From: Ktedonobacter racemifer DSM 44963
Lineage (GTDB): Bacteria > Chloroflexota > Ktedonobacteria > Ktedonobacterales > Ktedonobacteraceae
Direction: 5' to 3'
Assembly: GCF_000178855.1 (NCBI RefSeq)
Contig: NZ_ADVG01000001.1
Location: forward strand, 310,001-374,000
Length of the DNA: 64,000 nt
Part shown: positions 42,923 through 51,738 of the stretch, one piece after another
How positions within the stretch are numbered: the stretch's first letter is position 1
Layout: every line of letters begins with the position of its first letter
The notes under the pieces: generated by a model
What the model was told of the DNA's origin: nothing
The model's input: the letters and a program-made list of their open reading frames with translations, nothing else
Database searches by the model: none
Translations under genes and position numbers: made by a program

Positions 42923-43888
42923 TTAGACTCGTAGAACCGCAATGAGATAGACAAGATACACTCCGATGAGAAGACCACCCATCAGACGAGGAATCTTCCC
43001 ATACCAGATCAGGGCCAGGAGTATCAGATGAACCGCGATCATGATTGGTAAGGCTGGAAAGGTGACATGGACGTCAACCGGAAGCGCGTGGATGGTAGCG
43101 GCGAGTCCAAGAGTGACCAGGAGATTGTAGGCAAACGAGCCAAGAATACCGCCCACCAGGATGTCCGAGCGCTTTTTGCGCGCCGCGCTCACTCCCAGGG
43201 CAATCATTTCTGCCCCCGTTCCCAGCGAGACGATGGTAGCCCCGACTGCACCCTGGCTGAGCCCGATCACCTGTGTCAGGCGAAGTGCGCCCTCGACGAT
43301 GGCTGGTCCTCCCACTGCCATACCCGCCAAACCACCAACCGTCAGGAGGACTGGTTTCCAATGAAATCGAGGGCGTACCTGTCCTTCCTGCGTATCATCG
43401 TCATCATCGTCGGCTTCAGCCTCTGCCATGCGCTTGACGGCCTCCTGATCCGTCCGAAAGAGGGAGAATGTATAGCAGACAAACACCAACAGGAGAAATA
43501 CTCCTTCCAGTTGGGTGACCACTCCCAAAAAGAGCAGCACGGTAGGGACGACTGAGACAAGGGTCGCAATCAGGGCTTGTCGCCGCACACTTCGGTCAAT
43601 TCCTATGGGGAAAAGCAACGCTGAAAGGCCCAGGGCAGCCGTCACAATGGTGACATTCGTGCCAATGACATCGCCCACAGCAAGGGCGGGAGCACCACGC
43701 GCTGATGCAATTGCTGCGGTAAGCATTTCTTCAGGTTCCAGTCCCGCCAGCACCCCCCCCAGGACCAGCGCGCTGATGCCAAAGACGCGGGCCAGGTCGC
43801 CTGCTCCATCAAGAAACCAGTCAGCTCCTGCCAGCAGCAGAGCTGTTCCGACAACAAGCAGGCCCAGAGCGATGATCAGTGCTCCCAT
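42923..43888 (-). CDS. CaCA-family cation/proton or Na+/Ca2+ exchanger
   Basis: 321 residues with GGAAGGGGAG before the ATG. Two inverted halves each carry the alpha-repeat motif: GLEPEEMLTAAIASARGAPA with GDVIGTNVTIV in the first, SLGTGAEMIALGVSAARKKR with ILGSFAYNLLV in the second. The acidic cytoplasmic loop between (EAEADDDDDDTQEG) may bind Ca2+. Ten or so membrane helices are predicted. The start overlaps the chrB-like gene by 13 bases, so the two are coupled; chrB is usually paired with chrA, so pairing with CaCA is unusual. Confidence 0.85.
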   Translation of the reverse strand: MGALIIALGLLVVGTALLLAGADWFLDGAGDLARVFGISALVLGGVLAGLEPEEMLTAAIASARGAPALAVGDVIGTNVTIVTAALGLSALLFPIGIDRSVRRQALIATLVSVVPTVLLFLGVVTQLEGVFLLLVFVCYTFSLFRTDQEAVKRMAEAEADDDDDDTQEGQVRPRFHWKPVLLTVGGLAGMAVGGPAIVEGALRLTQVIGLSQGAVGATIVSLGTGAEMIALGVSAARKKRSDILVGGILGSFAYNLLVTLGLAATIHALPVDVHVTFPALPIMIAVHLILLALIWYGKIPRLMGGLLIGVYLVYLIAVLRV

Positions 43889-44481
43889 GTCTCCCCTTCC
43901 TCCTGAACTGAAGAGATTGGTAAGGCATCCCCTGCGTGTGGTGTGGGAAGCCCCTCCTGTTCGTAGATGGTTGTCGTGAATGTGTGTAAAACCTGACGAC
44001 ACTGAGCAAGGCACTCCTGTGCTTGCTGGCTTGAGGAACCCGGGAAAAAGTCTCGCTGCTGGACCTTGCGCAACCACCGGGTGAGCTTGAGCAGATCCTG
44101 CTCGTTTTCTTCCAGTTCTGCGAACGTGAATTTACACGCACGTGTCTCCTTCTCGATTTCCTGAAGAAACTCCTGGCAGCGCTCGCCAAATTCCTGGTAC
44201 TCCTTCGCACGTTCTCCCTGGAAGCGTTCTATCAAGCCAGCCTGAATGTCCTCATTGGGCGCAACGGCTTTGAGAAAGATGCCACTCCCTCCCTGCTGTT
44301 CCATTTCCGCGAGGAGGGTCGAGAGCATCTGTTCCTGTTCTCTGGTATGGGGGAGCATCCATGCTCCTCCTTGCAGGTTGAGCGCGCCGGAGTGTTGCAG
44401 GCGTCTCCAGACGAGCACGCGCAAACTCGACGGTGTGGCGGGCGTTTGAGGAAAGAAGACCAGCCATGTCGTGTCCATCAT
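43876..44481 (-). CDS. ChrB-like (chromate resistance regulator N-terminal) protein
   Basis: 201 residues from MMDTTWLVFFPQTPATPSSL. The opening WLVFFPQTPATPSSLRVLVWRRLQ and GAWMLPHTREQEQM match the ChrB N-terminal domain. The rest is helical, with FQGERAKEYQEFGERCQEFL and FAELEENEQDLLKLTRWLRK. ChrB controls chromate efflux genes in proteobacteria, but here no chrA is seen. Translationally coupled to the CaCA exchanger, which may be the controlled transporter. AAGGAAAGA precedes the start. Only the N-terminal ChrB domain is present. Confidence 0.8.
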   Translation of the reverse strand: MMDTTWLVFFPQTPATPSSLRVLVWRRLQHSGALNLQGGAWMLPHTREQEQMLSTLLAEMEQQGGSGIFLKAVAPNEDIQAGLIERFQGERAKEYQEFGERCQEFLQEIEKETRACKFTFAELEENEQDLLKLTRWLRKVQQRDFFPGSSSQQAQECLAQCRQVLHTFTTTIYEQEGLPTPHAGDALPISSVQEEGETWEH

Positions 44482-44551
44482 ATTTGCTCTTTCCTTGTTC
44501 TTCTTGTGGTGTTTCTCATCGTACCTCTGATCCGCTTCCGAGCGAGTGCAT

Positions 44552-45466
44552 TCATTGCTCGGTGCTCTGTTCGCGCTCAAGGCTGAGCGCCTTCCAGATG
44601 TCCTGGGCATGGTTGACAAACGTAGAGAGGTGGCCTTCATCGGGGTAGAACGTCGCGGTGCAATGCGGCAAGGCTTGCGCAAGCAAACGAGCCGCCGCAG
44701 CTGGCATGACCGGGTCCTGCTCTCCTTGCCACAGGAGCAGGTTCTCAAACGTGATCGCTTCGACCTGAAAGCCCCAGGGCTTGCTGTACACGAGCCCATC
44801 CTTTGTACTCGCGTCGGCAGCCTGCCGGAAGCTCTCAGCCATAGCCTGGGCAAACATCTTTCTGATTTCTGGGTGACCTAAGAGTTGGTGATCTGCCTCT
44901 CCGAGTCGCGCCCCAGCGCGGACGAGCTTCTGTTCGAGGCTGGCTTCATCTGATCCTGAAAGCTGCATGGAAAGGCGAAACAAGGCCCGAACGAGCCAGG
45001 GAACATGGACGAGCATCCAGATCTGTGAACGCAACGCAAAGGAGCCAGCTTGCTGGATGAAGGGGCCTGTCGCTGGGGAGATCAGGCCACAAGCCGTGAG
45101 CCGGTGCGGGATTTTGTACGCACAGGCCAGGGCGAAGGGTGCGCCACCGGAAAGGCCCTCGACGGCAAAGCGTTCGAGACCAAGCTGATCTGCCACCTCC
45201 ACCACATCATCGGGCCAATCCAGCAGCCGATATCCTTGCCTTTCATCCGAGCCTCCAATGCCAGGCCGGTCCAGGCCAATCAGCCGTATCCCAAGATATT
45301 CGGCCATCACGTGGACCGTCAACACTTCTAAGCGTGAGGACCCATTGCCGTGGAAATGGAAGATGGGAAACCCATTTCTCTTGCCGACCTCCAGAGACTG
45401 AAGTTTTCGTCCATCGTGCAGCCGGATGGTGGAATCACCTGGTCTTCCTGTTGCGTTTGTCATCCC
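44552..45466 (-). CDS. alpha/beta hydrolase
   Basis: A 304-residue hydrolase. The oxyanion HGNGSSR strand end comes early, followed by the nucleophile elbow VEGLSGGAPFALA (Ser near 113), the acid in WQGEQDPVMP and the base in PDEGHLSTFVNH. A cap domain of helices lies between. GGAGAG precedes the ATG at 45466; a longer frame reaches into the promoter and is unlikely. The substrate is unknown. It leads a minus-strand group with the chrB-like and CaCA genes 70 bases downstream and is preceded by a promoter with a 16-bp palindrome. Confidence 0.85.
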   Translation of the reverse strand, partial: GMTNATGRPGDSTIRLHDGRKLQSLEVGKRNGFPIFHFHGNGSSRLEVLTVHVMAEYLGIRLIGLDRPGIGGSDERQGYRLLDWPDDVVEVADQLGLERFAVEGLSGGAPFALACAYKIPHRLTACGLISPATGPFIQQAGSFALRSQIWMLVHVPWLVRALFRLSMQLSGSDEASLEQKLVRAGARLGEADHQLLGHPEIRKMFAQAMAESFRQAADASTKDGLVYSKPWGFQVEAITFENLLLWQGEQDPVMPAAAARLLAQALPHCTATFYPDEGHLSTFVNHAQDIWKALSLEREQSTEQ

Positions 45467-45502
45467 AGTTCTCTCCACGAAAGCAACTGTTTCTTGGACC
45501 AT

Positions 45503-45555
45503 TGCAACAATTGTTGCACTATCACAGTATAGACGAAATGGCACCTTTTTAGCAA
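45503..45555 (-). promoter_or_regulatory. hydrolase promoter with 16-bp perfect palindromic operator
   Basis: On the minus strand TTGCTA (45550-45555), 18 bases, TATACT (45526-45531). The perfect palindrome TGCAACAATTGTTGCA (45503-45518) covers the expected start site, the classic location for a repressor dimer of the TetR or MarR kind. No such repressor is adjacent on this strand; the divergent PadR gene is a candidate. Confidence 0.65.
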
Positions 45556-45672
45556 GAGCCTCATCATATGATTGTCACTGCTTCAACTACGTGAGACTGT
45601 CACAGCTCAAACCCTGCCAGGAAGTAGCTTGTTCTATCCAGCTCCTCCTTCTAACTCATTGCGGCAGAGTCC

Positions 45673-45751
45673 TTGACAAACTTCTTGCCGTCATCTATAA
45701 TCTCATTAGATAGTTATAATATAACGTTATGGTATACCTATCTAACTATCT
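45673..45751 (+). promoter_or_regulatory. consensus promoter and dyad operator of the padR operon
   Basis: TTGACA (45673-45678), 17 bases, TATAAT (45696-45701): a full consensus. AGATAGTTA (45708-45716) and TAACTATCT (45743-45751) form a perfect 9-bp inverted repeat right after the start site, suited for autorepression by the PadR protein. Confidence 0.75.
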
Positions 45752-45785
45752 GAGAGAACACTATCAAGGGAAAAAGAGGAACGCC

Positions 45786-46376
45786 GTGTATGAATTGTTG
45801 GTCCTGGGCCTACTAATGCATTTCCCGCTGCATGCCTACCTGATCGCTGGTACCACCAATGACATCATTGGCCCCTGGGAACGGATCGGTCGTGGGAACC
45901 TCTCCAACTTATTGAAGAAGCTCGAACAGGCCGGATTGATTGCTCCTGCTGATCCGGCGCTGGTCCCTTTCCCCACAACGCGCAAAGCCAGGGTGTTTGC
46001 CATTACCCCCGCCGGACGCGAGCGCTTTTTCCAACTGATGCTGGATACCACTTCCAATCCGGGAACGTACCAGCGGCTCTTCCATATCAAAGTCCACCAC
46101 CTGGAGTTTCTTTCCTCGCAGGATCAACGCTACCTTGTCGACCATTACCTGACCTATTGCGAGACGACCCTGCGCTACCTGCGCACGGAGACACTGGATC
46201 TTGTCAGCGATCCAGTCAAACAGGAGCATGTCAGCAGTTCCATGCGAGGGAATGCGCTGGACTTGATGACGTTGCTGGCACAGCAATGGGAACTGGAAGC
46301 AGCCTGGGTCCAGCGTCTCCGCGAACAGATCGTGGAGGCCCAGGACAGCAAGGAAACACACCAGAAAGGAACGTAA
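45786..46376 (+). CDS. PadR family transcriptional regulator
   Basis: 196 residues from a GTG with AAGAGGA upstream. An ATG 57 bases earlier in frame lies inside the operator dyad and has no ribosome site. The winged helix is VYELLVLGLLMHFPLHAYLI, GRGNLSNLLKKLEQAGLIAP, and KARVFAITPAGRERFFQLML. A C-terminal helical PadR_C-like domain follows (LVDHYLTYCETTLRYLRTET). It leads an operon with a membrane protein 4 bases downstream and an ABM-type monooxygenase. Inferred role: ligand-responsive repressor of those genes. Confidence 0.85.
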   Translation: MYELLVLGLLMHFPLHAYLIAGTTNDIIGPWERIGRGNLSNLLKKLEQAGLIAPADPALVPFPTTRKARVFAITPAGRERFFQLMLDTTSNPGTYQRLFHIKVHHLEFLSSQDQRYLVDHYLTYCETTLRYLRTETLDLVSDPVKQEHVSSSMRGNALDLMTLLAQQWELEAAWVQRLREQIVEAQDSKETHQKGT

Positions 46377-46380
46377 GTGT

Positions 46381-47094
46381 ATGTCATCACCATCAGCGAC
46401 GCAGTTGATCCGTCTCGGTCTGCTCACCATCCCCCTGACCGGGGTACTCAAGTTAGTCGGCAATTTGGGCACCTTCAACAGCGTGGGCTATGGCATCCCT
46501 GATCAGCAAGCCGCCCAGACGATCACTGGATCTGGCTTCTTCATTGGCGAGTTCGTCGGCAGTATTCTGCCCACCGTCCTCTTCATCTTTGGCTCCTTTG
46601 CCTTGTTCGTGTACCTGTTCAATACCACGGCCCGGCGATGGGCCACCATTGGGATGGTGTTGAGCGTCGTGGGCAGCGCCCTGGTGCTGCCGCCGCTGGG
46701 AGTCGTGAACTACGCCTTTCCTGCTCTTGGGCACGCCTATCTAGCAGGAGACAGAGGAGCCATCGGCCTGGTCAACAACTTCTTTCGTTTTCCGCTGCTG
46801 ACCGTGTTTTTTCCGGTCCTGCTTCAGCCGGTGGGAACGATCCTCTTCAGTATCGGGATCTGGAGGTCGGAAGCGCTCTCTCGGTTTTCAGCAGTCCTCT
46901 TCGCCGTCGCTGGTCTGCTGATCGCTATCCCTGTTCCCATCCATCTCATTAGGTGGACTGGTGGAGTCGTCATGATAATTGCCGGTGCCTGGATGGTCTG
47001 GAGCTTTCTGCGACAGCCAGAGCCGTACCCTCGGGTGAAGGCACAGGGAGAAGAAGCCATAAGAGGCTCGATGAGAAGCGCGAACCCGGTCTGA
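46381..47094 (+). CDS. six-helix membrane protein (unknown family)
   Basis: 237 residues with AAAGGA at good spacing, starting four bases after padR. Hydrophobic segments: LIRLGLLTIPLTGVLKLVG, FIGEFVGSILPTVLFIFGSF, WATIGMVLSVVGSALVLPPL, PLLTVFFPVLLQPVGTILFS, FSAVLFAVAGLLIAIPVPIH and GVVMIIAGAWMVWSFL. No signature motif is visible. Context suggests a transport or stress role under PadR control. Confidence 0.75.
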   Translation: MSSPSATQLIRLGLLTIPLTGVLKLVGNLGTFNSVGYGIPDQQAAQTITGSGFFIGEFVGSILPTVLFIFGSFALFVYLFNTTARRWATIGMVLSVVGSALVLPPLGVVNYAFPALGHAYLAGDRGAIGLVNNFFRFPLLTVFFPVLLQPVGTILFSIGIWRSEALSRFSAVLFAVAGLLIAIPVPIHLIRWTGGVVMIIAGAWMVWSFLRQPEPYPRVKAQGEEAIRGSMRSANPV

Positions 47095-47171
47095 CACGCG
47101 AGGAGTCAGAGCGAGATAGGGCAGGGGGCGGCTCGTACTTGCCTCCTGCTCCACATCTAAGGAGCAAGGAT

Positions 47172-47495
47172 ATGCGTATTACTCAAGAGGGGAATGTTGT
47201 GACCTTGATCAATGTGTTTGAGACGACGCCAGAGCAGCAGCAGCAGTTGGTCGATCAGTGGACGCGCTTCACCGAAGAGCAGGTGAAGGGTGAGCCGGGC
47301 CTCATCGGAGCAGCGCTGCACACAAGCATAGATGGCACTCGCGTCATCAACTACGCCCAATGGAGATCCGACGCGGATTTTCACCGCTTTCTCAACAAGT
47401 ACAGAGAGCAATTTGCCCAATGGGGCCAGAACGCCTTGCGCATCGACCCACATACCTACGATGTGGCCTATCTCTACGAGCAGGCGGGTGAATAA
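47172..47495 (+). CDS. antibiotic biosynthesis monooxygenase (ABM) domain protein
   Basis: 107 residues after TAAGGAG. The ferredoxin-like ABM pattern is seen: VVTLINVFETTPEQQQQLVD, GEPGLIGAALHTSIDGTRVINYAQW, and FHRFLNKYREQF. Members are cofactor-free monooxygenases or heme-degrading enzymes; the TrpTyr-rich active site cannot be assigned here. Third gene of the PadR operon, 77 bases after the membrane protein. Confidence 0.85.
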   Translation: MRITQEGNVVTLINVFETTPEQQQQLVDQWTRFTEEQVKGEPGLIGAALHTSIDGTRVINYAQWRSDADFHRFLNKYREQFAQWGQNALRIDPHTYDVAYLYEQAGE

Positions 47496-47593
47496 ACCAG
47501 GCGAGACAGAGCCATGGAGAAACTTCCTAACTCTGCTTGCCCGAAATCCGCTCCTTGACATGAGGACAGACGCCAGATCGAAGGAGTGCAAAT

Positions 47594-48750
47594 ATGAGCA
47601 CGTATCGCTACCACTATCCGGTGAGATTGAGCAAAGAGCAGCGAAGATGGCTGGAGACGATGGTTCACACGAGCAGAACTTCGACCAAGCAGTATCTCGT
47701 CGCCCGTGTCTTGTTGATGAGCGATCAGAGCCAGGGCCAACCCGAGGCGACCGACGGACAGATTGCCGAAGCGCTTTCCATCAGTCGCCGCACCGTGATT
47801 CGTATCAAGCAACGGTTTGTGCAAGGGAACCTGCAGGTGGCTCTCACCGGAAGCTTCCCACGCGAACGGCCCGAACGCCGCTGCCTGGATGGCAAGGGAG
47901 AAGCCCATCTGATTCACCTGGCCTGTAGCCAGGCACCTGACGGACGGCAACGCTGGACCCTGGAACTGCTGGCTAACCAGATGGTGCGCTTAGAATATGT
48001 GGAGCACATCAGCCCTGAAACGGTAAGAAAGACGCTTAAAAAAACGAGCTGAAGCCGTGGCTCAAGAAATCCTGGTGCTTCCCGAAGGAAGCAGACGGCA
48101 ACTTTGTCTATCACATGGAGGATGTCCTCGATGTGTACTGCCAGCCCTATGATCCAGCCGTTCCCAGGATTTGTATGGACGAGATGGGGAAGAATCTCGT
48201 CAAAGACAAGTATCCCCCCGAACCCGCCAAGCCGGGGCAGGTGACACGGGAAGACTACACCTACGAAAAAGAGGGTCGCGCCAATCTCTTCATTGCCTAT
48301 GAACCTCTGGCAGGCAAACGCTGCCTGAAAGTGACCGAGCATCGCACCAAGCAGGACTGGGCGCTGTTCATGCGAGAGGTCCTCGAAGAGCAGTATCCCG
48401 AAGCAAGTAAGGTAGTGGTCGTGCTGGACAACCTCAATACACACACACACGCTTCGTTTTACGAGGTGTTTCCGCCAGCACAGGCTAAAGCCCTCATCGA
48501 CCGTCTGGAAATTCACTACACGCCCAAGCACGCATCCTGGCTCAACATTGCCGAAATCGAATTAAGTGTGCTGGCGCGGCAGGGCTTGGCTCACAATATC
48601 GCCACCATTGAGGAACTCTGTCGGCAGGTGGAGACGTGGCAAGCGCATCGCAATCAGCGCGTGGGCACCGTCAATTGGCAATTTCGCACGGCGGACGCGC
48701 GCATCAAACTGAAGCGACTCTATCCGGTGCAGCAACCCGATGGCCTGTGA
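47594..48750 (+). CDS. IS630-family transposase, two frames joined at an A7 run
   Basis: Frame 1 (47594-48052) holds the HTH part: EQRRWLETMVHTSRTSTKQYL, GQIAEALSISRRTVIRIKQR. It stops after TLKKTS. A run of seven A (48038-48044) precedes the stop, and a -1 shift there gives TLKKNELKPWLKKSWC, continuing into frame 2 with the DDE domain: ICMDEMGKN (Asp), VVVLDNLNTHTHASF (Asp), and HASWLNIAEIELSVLA (Glu). IS630 members are known to use such shifts, so the element could be functional rather than broken. About 385 residues as fused. Terminal repeats were not identified. Confidence 0.82.
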
Positions 48751-48983
48751 CACTCTCAGGTAGTTGCAGCAGTCACCTTGTCACCCCAAGGCGTGTATCA
48801 CGACGAAATCTCTGGTATTCTTAGGTCAATAGCCCAGCTATTATCTTTCAGAAGGGACGCACATGATGGTTTTCCACGGGCAAATCAAGTGGGGCGTAGG
48901 CGCGAAAATTGGCATTTCCGCTTACCTATCTATGAGTGCGTCCTCAAAAGGGTAGATTTTTCGTTTTTTACAAGCAAAACATA

Positions 48984-49015
48984 CCACGAGGCGCACTGAC
49001 AACTCGTGGTTTTTT
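48984..49015 (+). terminator. Rho-independent terminator 1
   Basis: CCACGAG (48984-48990) and CTCGTGG (49003-49009) followed by TTTTTT. First of two similar terminators 66 bases apart. Confidence 0.8.
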
Positions 49016-49049
49016 GTGGCTTTTTTTCCCGCTTACGCCTTCTTTCAGA

Positions 49050-49081
49050 CCACGAGCCATGAGACGCTTCGTGGTTTTTTT
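49050..49081 (+). terminator. Rho-independent terminator 2
   Basis: CCACGA (49050-49055) and TCGTGG (49069-49074) followed by seven T. It ends about 93 bases before the GNAT start and uses the same stem sequence as terminator 1. Confidence 0.75.
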
Positions 49082-49174
49082 GTTGGCAACATGGAGAAAT
49101 GGCGACGATACATGCACGTGATGTCCTGGTAAACGTCCAGAGAACATCAACAGGAGAAAGGAACAAGCTCACTC

Positions 49175-50140
49175 ATGAGCAATACACAAGCAACCCTCAC
49201 GCTTCCCGACGCGCCAGCCATTCCTGGCTTAGTCTTCCGCTTGTTTCAGGGAGAAGTTGACTTCCCTGCAATCGAGGCAGTGCGCAAGCAAGTGCAAGCC
49301 GTCGATGGTGACATCTGGCTCCCCGGACCAGATACCGATCCCGATGACGTGTGCAATCCTTTGCACGATTGCCTGATCGTCGAGGTTGATGGCCAGGTGA
49401 TTGGCTATACCTGGCTCACCTGGTGGTCAGAGCCCGCTGTTGAGCTGTTTCTCCATCTGGGCTGGTTGGTCCCGGAGTGGAGACGCAAAGGCATTGGACG
49501 TGCGCTCTTACGCTGGCAAGAGCAACGGTTACGTCAGATTGTACAGGTACAACCAACGACGAAACCCTGTGTGTTCGGTGGCAATGCAGACGAGACCCAA
49601 CCAGGGAACCGAGCCTTGCTCTTGAGTGAGGGATACACGCTAGCGTTTACCATCGTGTGGATGACCTGCCAGCTTCCCACCGAACCCATCCAGCTCACAC
49701 CGCTCCCCGATGGCCTGGAAATTCGCCAGGTTTCGCGTGACCAGTTGCCTGCCATTTACGCAGCGAATGTGGAAGCGTTCTCTGAGAGCCACGACAGCCT
49801 CGAAACCTATGAAACCTGGCTGCGCGAGCTGGGCGGACCTGACCTGGATACCAGTCTGTGGGTGGTGGCCTGGGATGGAGATCAGATTGCGGGGCATGTC
49901 ATCAGTACCAGCGATGAAGCAGGCGCACATACGCCCTGGGTCGGGATACGCCGTCCCTGGAGACGGCGCGGTCTGGGCAAAGCGTTGATGACGCGCATGC
50001 TCCAACGCTGCCAGGAGCGCGGCATTCAGCAGGCAGACATCGGGACGAGAGCGGAAAATCCCGGCAAATCTCTCCACCTGTACGAAAGCGTTGGTTATCA
50101 GATAGTGTCACGCCATCCGAGGTATCGCAAACCCTTGTAA
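49175..50140 (+). CDS. tandem GNAT acetyltransferase
   Basis: 321 residues with two GNAT domains. The first has the acetyl-CoA loop VPEWRRKGIGRALLRWQEQR (about residue 105), the second IRRPWRRRGLGKALMTRMLQ (about 265). The C-terminal half ends LHLYESVGYQIVSRHPRY, the standard beta-bulge region. The layout resembles mycothiol synthase-like and aminoglycoside-type two-domain acetyltransferases, but no specific substrate can be assigned. Two tandem terminators precede it and a hairpin terminator follows. Confidence 0.87.
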   Translation: MSNTQATLTLPDAPAIPGLVFRLFQGEVDFPAIEAVRKQVQAVDGDIWLPGPDTDPDDVCNPLHDCLIVEVDGQVIGYTWLTWWSEPAVELFLHLGWLVPEWRRKGIGRALLRWQEQRLRQIVQVQPTTKPCVFGGNADETQPGNRALLLSEGYTLAFTIVWMTCQLPTEPIQLTPLPDGLEIRQVSRDQLPAIYAANVEAFSESHDSLETYETWLRELGGPDLDTSLWVVAWDGDQIAGHVISTSDEAGAHTPWVGIRRPWRRRGLGKALMTRMLQRCQERGIQQADIGTRAENPGKSLHLYESVGYQIVSRHPRYRKPL

Positions 50141-50154
50141 GCCAGCCATGAGAA

Positions 50155-50183
50155 ACGAGGGAGCCTTTCTCCTTCTCCCTCGT
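50155..50183 (+). terminator. terminator hairpin after the GNAT gene
   Basis: ACGAGGGAG and CTCCCTCGT form a 9-bp stem with an 11-base pyrimidine loop, 15 bases after the stop. Only a weak T tract follows. Confidence 0.55.
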
Positions 50184-50215
50184 CATGCATCCATCTAGGG
50201 GTGACAAGATTACGG

Positions 50216-50257
50216 AGGGCAAAACCTACGCTAAGCGCTTAGCGTAGGTTTTGCCCT
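50216..50257. repeat. 42-bp perfect palindrome without loop
   Basis: From AGGGCAAAACCTACGCTAAG at 50216 the sequence is its own reverse complement through 50257, with the axis between 50236 and 50237. Nothing coding overlaps it. Confidence 0.9.
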
Positions 50258-51052
50258 TCGTTAGTCGCAGTTCTCGTGATCGAAGCAACAGCCCGAAATG
50301 GACGCCATTTTATGCTTACAAAATGAACCTTTGCATTTTTCTGAAAAGCATCAAAGAGACGAGATGAAATTGCACTGCCATATTATGAGAGAGAAATTTT
50401 TCTCAAAAATCGTCTCAATGCACTCCTCAAGCTAATCGTCGGCACATTATCTAAGAGAAACGCGCCAATTTACCTGAGAAATGACAAAATGCTTTGTTAA
50501 TTTGCTTTCTAACACTCCTAAAAAACAGGCGAAAAAACCGGGCGGGTTGCCTTTGTTAGAACAAAGCTTCGCTAATTCCTATTATTTCGCTATCCGCGAG
50601 ATCCCTCTGCCCCGCACGCGCGATGCCTGAGCAGATAAGGGCGGCGGAAGCTGCGCCGAAACAGCTTTCCGCCGCCCTCACGGACCAGATTGACCCAGCG
50701 CCGAGGTATGTGTGAAAAGAAGGCAGAGGGAATGAAGTGTCAATATGGCATTCTCTCCTCTTTCTGTCTTTTATGTGGTGCTCCTTGCGTGCCGAGAACC
50801 TTGGCAGCAGTAGCTGGACTGGTTCTGGCTCATATCTCTGTTTTGTTTTGCATGTATCTCGGTCTGGGGCTTTCCTCAGTCCCTCCATCACCCAGCCCCT
50901 GGTGCGCTTTGGTCTCTATCAGGTAGACCATACTCGCCCACCCAACCCTCTGACCTATGAGGTCGCCATCCCCAATCCAGAGGAGACTCTTGCGGACGTG
51001 AGTAAAGCCGTCAGCACAGATGAGAGGACCGCTCTGAGCAAATGGCCCAAAT
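50258..51052. other. intergenic, no intact gene
   Basis: No supported CDS. Holds a 15-bp stem hairpin at 50639-50677. An ORF over 50737-51111 ends ISHLSPSLCGFTS, which looks like the decayed N-terminal part of the MBL-fold gene that follows. Confidence 0.5.
50639..50677. repeat. GC-rich 15-bp hairpin
   Basis: GGGCGGCGGAAGCTG (50639-50653) and CAGCTTTCCGCCGCCC (50662-50677) pair with one bulged base around an 8-base loop. Confidence 0.6.
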
Positions 51053-51634
51053 TTGTACGAATCGTTGTCATATCCCATCTTTCCCCTTCTCTTTGTGGGT
51101 TCACTTCTTGAAGTTTACTTTCCCCACTTTTCTGGGTCAAGACCACTACGTATTCACCGTGTTGAGTACGAGGCCACTCCACGGGGAGTGATGGCCCAAC
51201 ATCAGGGCATGGTCAAACGCTTGCTTGGCGATAATCCCATTGAACTCTTTGATCTCTCTGGACCCGCACACGCTGGTTTTCAGGCAAGCTATGATCTCTT
51301 TGGTGACGGATCGATTCTCCTGATTCCCTTGCCTGGCCACTCTGAAGGACAGGTCGGCATGTTTATCTCTAATGCTAATGGTGCGCCCCTCTTCTTGATT
51401 GCGGATGCAGTGTGGCTTGATGAGAACTACCAGACACCTTCTCCCATGCATCCTTTTGTCTGGTCTATTCTTTCTAGCGATAAGGCAACCGCAATAAATA
51501 CCCTGATCAAATTACATCACTTTGCCCAACGCAATCCTGAGATACCCATGATAGCGATGCACGATGCCTCTATGCAGGAAGCGTTTACAGCAGGTGTACG
51601 CTTGGCTCTTCCCCTGTCCCCAAATCATCTATAA
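51053..51634 (+). pseudogene. MBL-fold metallo-hydrolase remnant
   Basis: The C-terminal half of a metallo-beta-lactamase fold is readable: FDLSGPAHAGFQASYDLFGD, LIPLPGHSEGQVGMFI (with the conserved His), and FLIADAVWLDENYQ (with the bridging Asp). The HxHxDH motif is lost: the upstream frame shows ISHLSPSL where HxHxDH is expected, and the join between frames is broken. Quorum-quenching lactonases have this layout, but this copy cannot bind zinc properly. Confidence 0.65.
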
Positions 51635-51639
51635 AAGAC

Positions 51640-51660
51640 AGGCTTTTAGCCGTGGGGAGT
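51640..51660 (+). other. possible orphan IS200/IS605 right-end motif
   Basis: AGGCTTTTAGCCGTGGGGAG resembles the end hairpin plus GGGG seen at IS605-type right ends (compare 32514). No tnpB precedes it. Confidence 0.3.
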
Positions 51661-51684
51661 CGTCACAGACTAACATACATGTGG

Positions 51685-51724
51685 GAGATTGCGGGAAATA
51701 TCGAAGCGTATTTCCCACAATCTC
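51685..51724. terminator. bidirectional terminator hairpin
   Basis: GAGATTGCGGGAAATA (51685-51700) and TATTTCCCACAATCTC (51709-51724) pair at 15 of 16 positions with an 8-base loop, between the MBL remnant (+) and the GH92 gene (-). Confidence 0.65.
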
Positions 51725-51738
51725 TACACTACAAAGGA

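Noticed and set aside
45729..45785. ATG at 45729 as the start of the second padR gene
   Set aside because: It lies within the operator dyad and lacks a ribosome site, while the GTG at 45786 has AAGAGGA and matches the usual PadR N-terminus.
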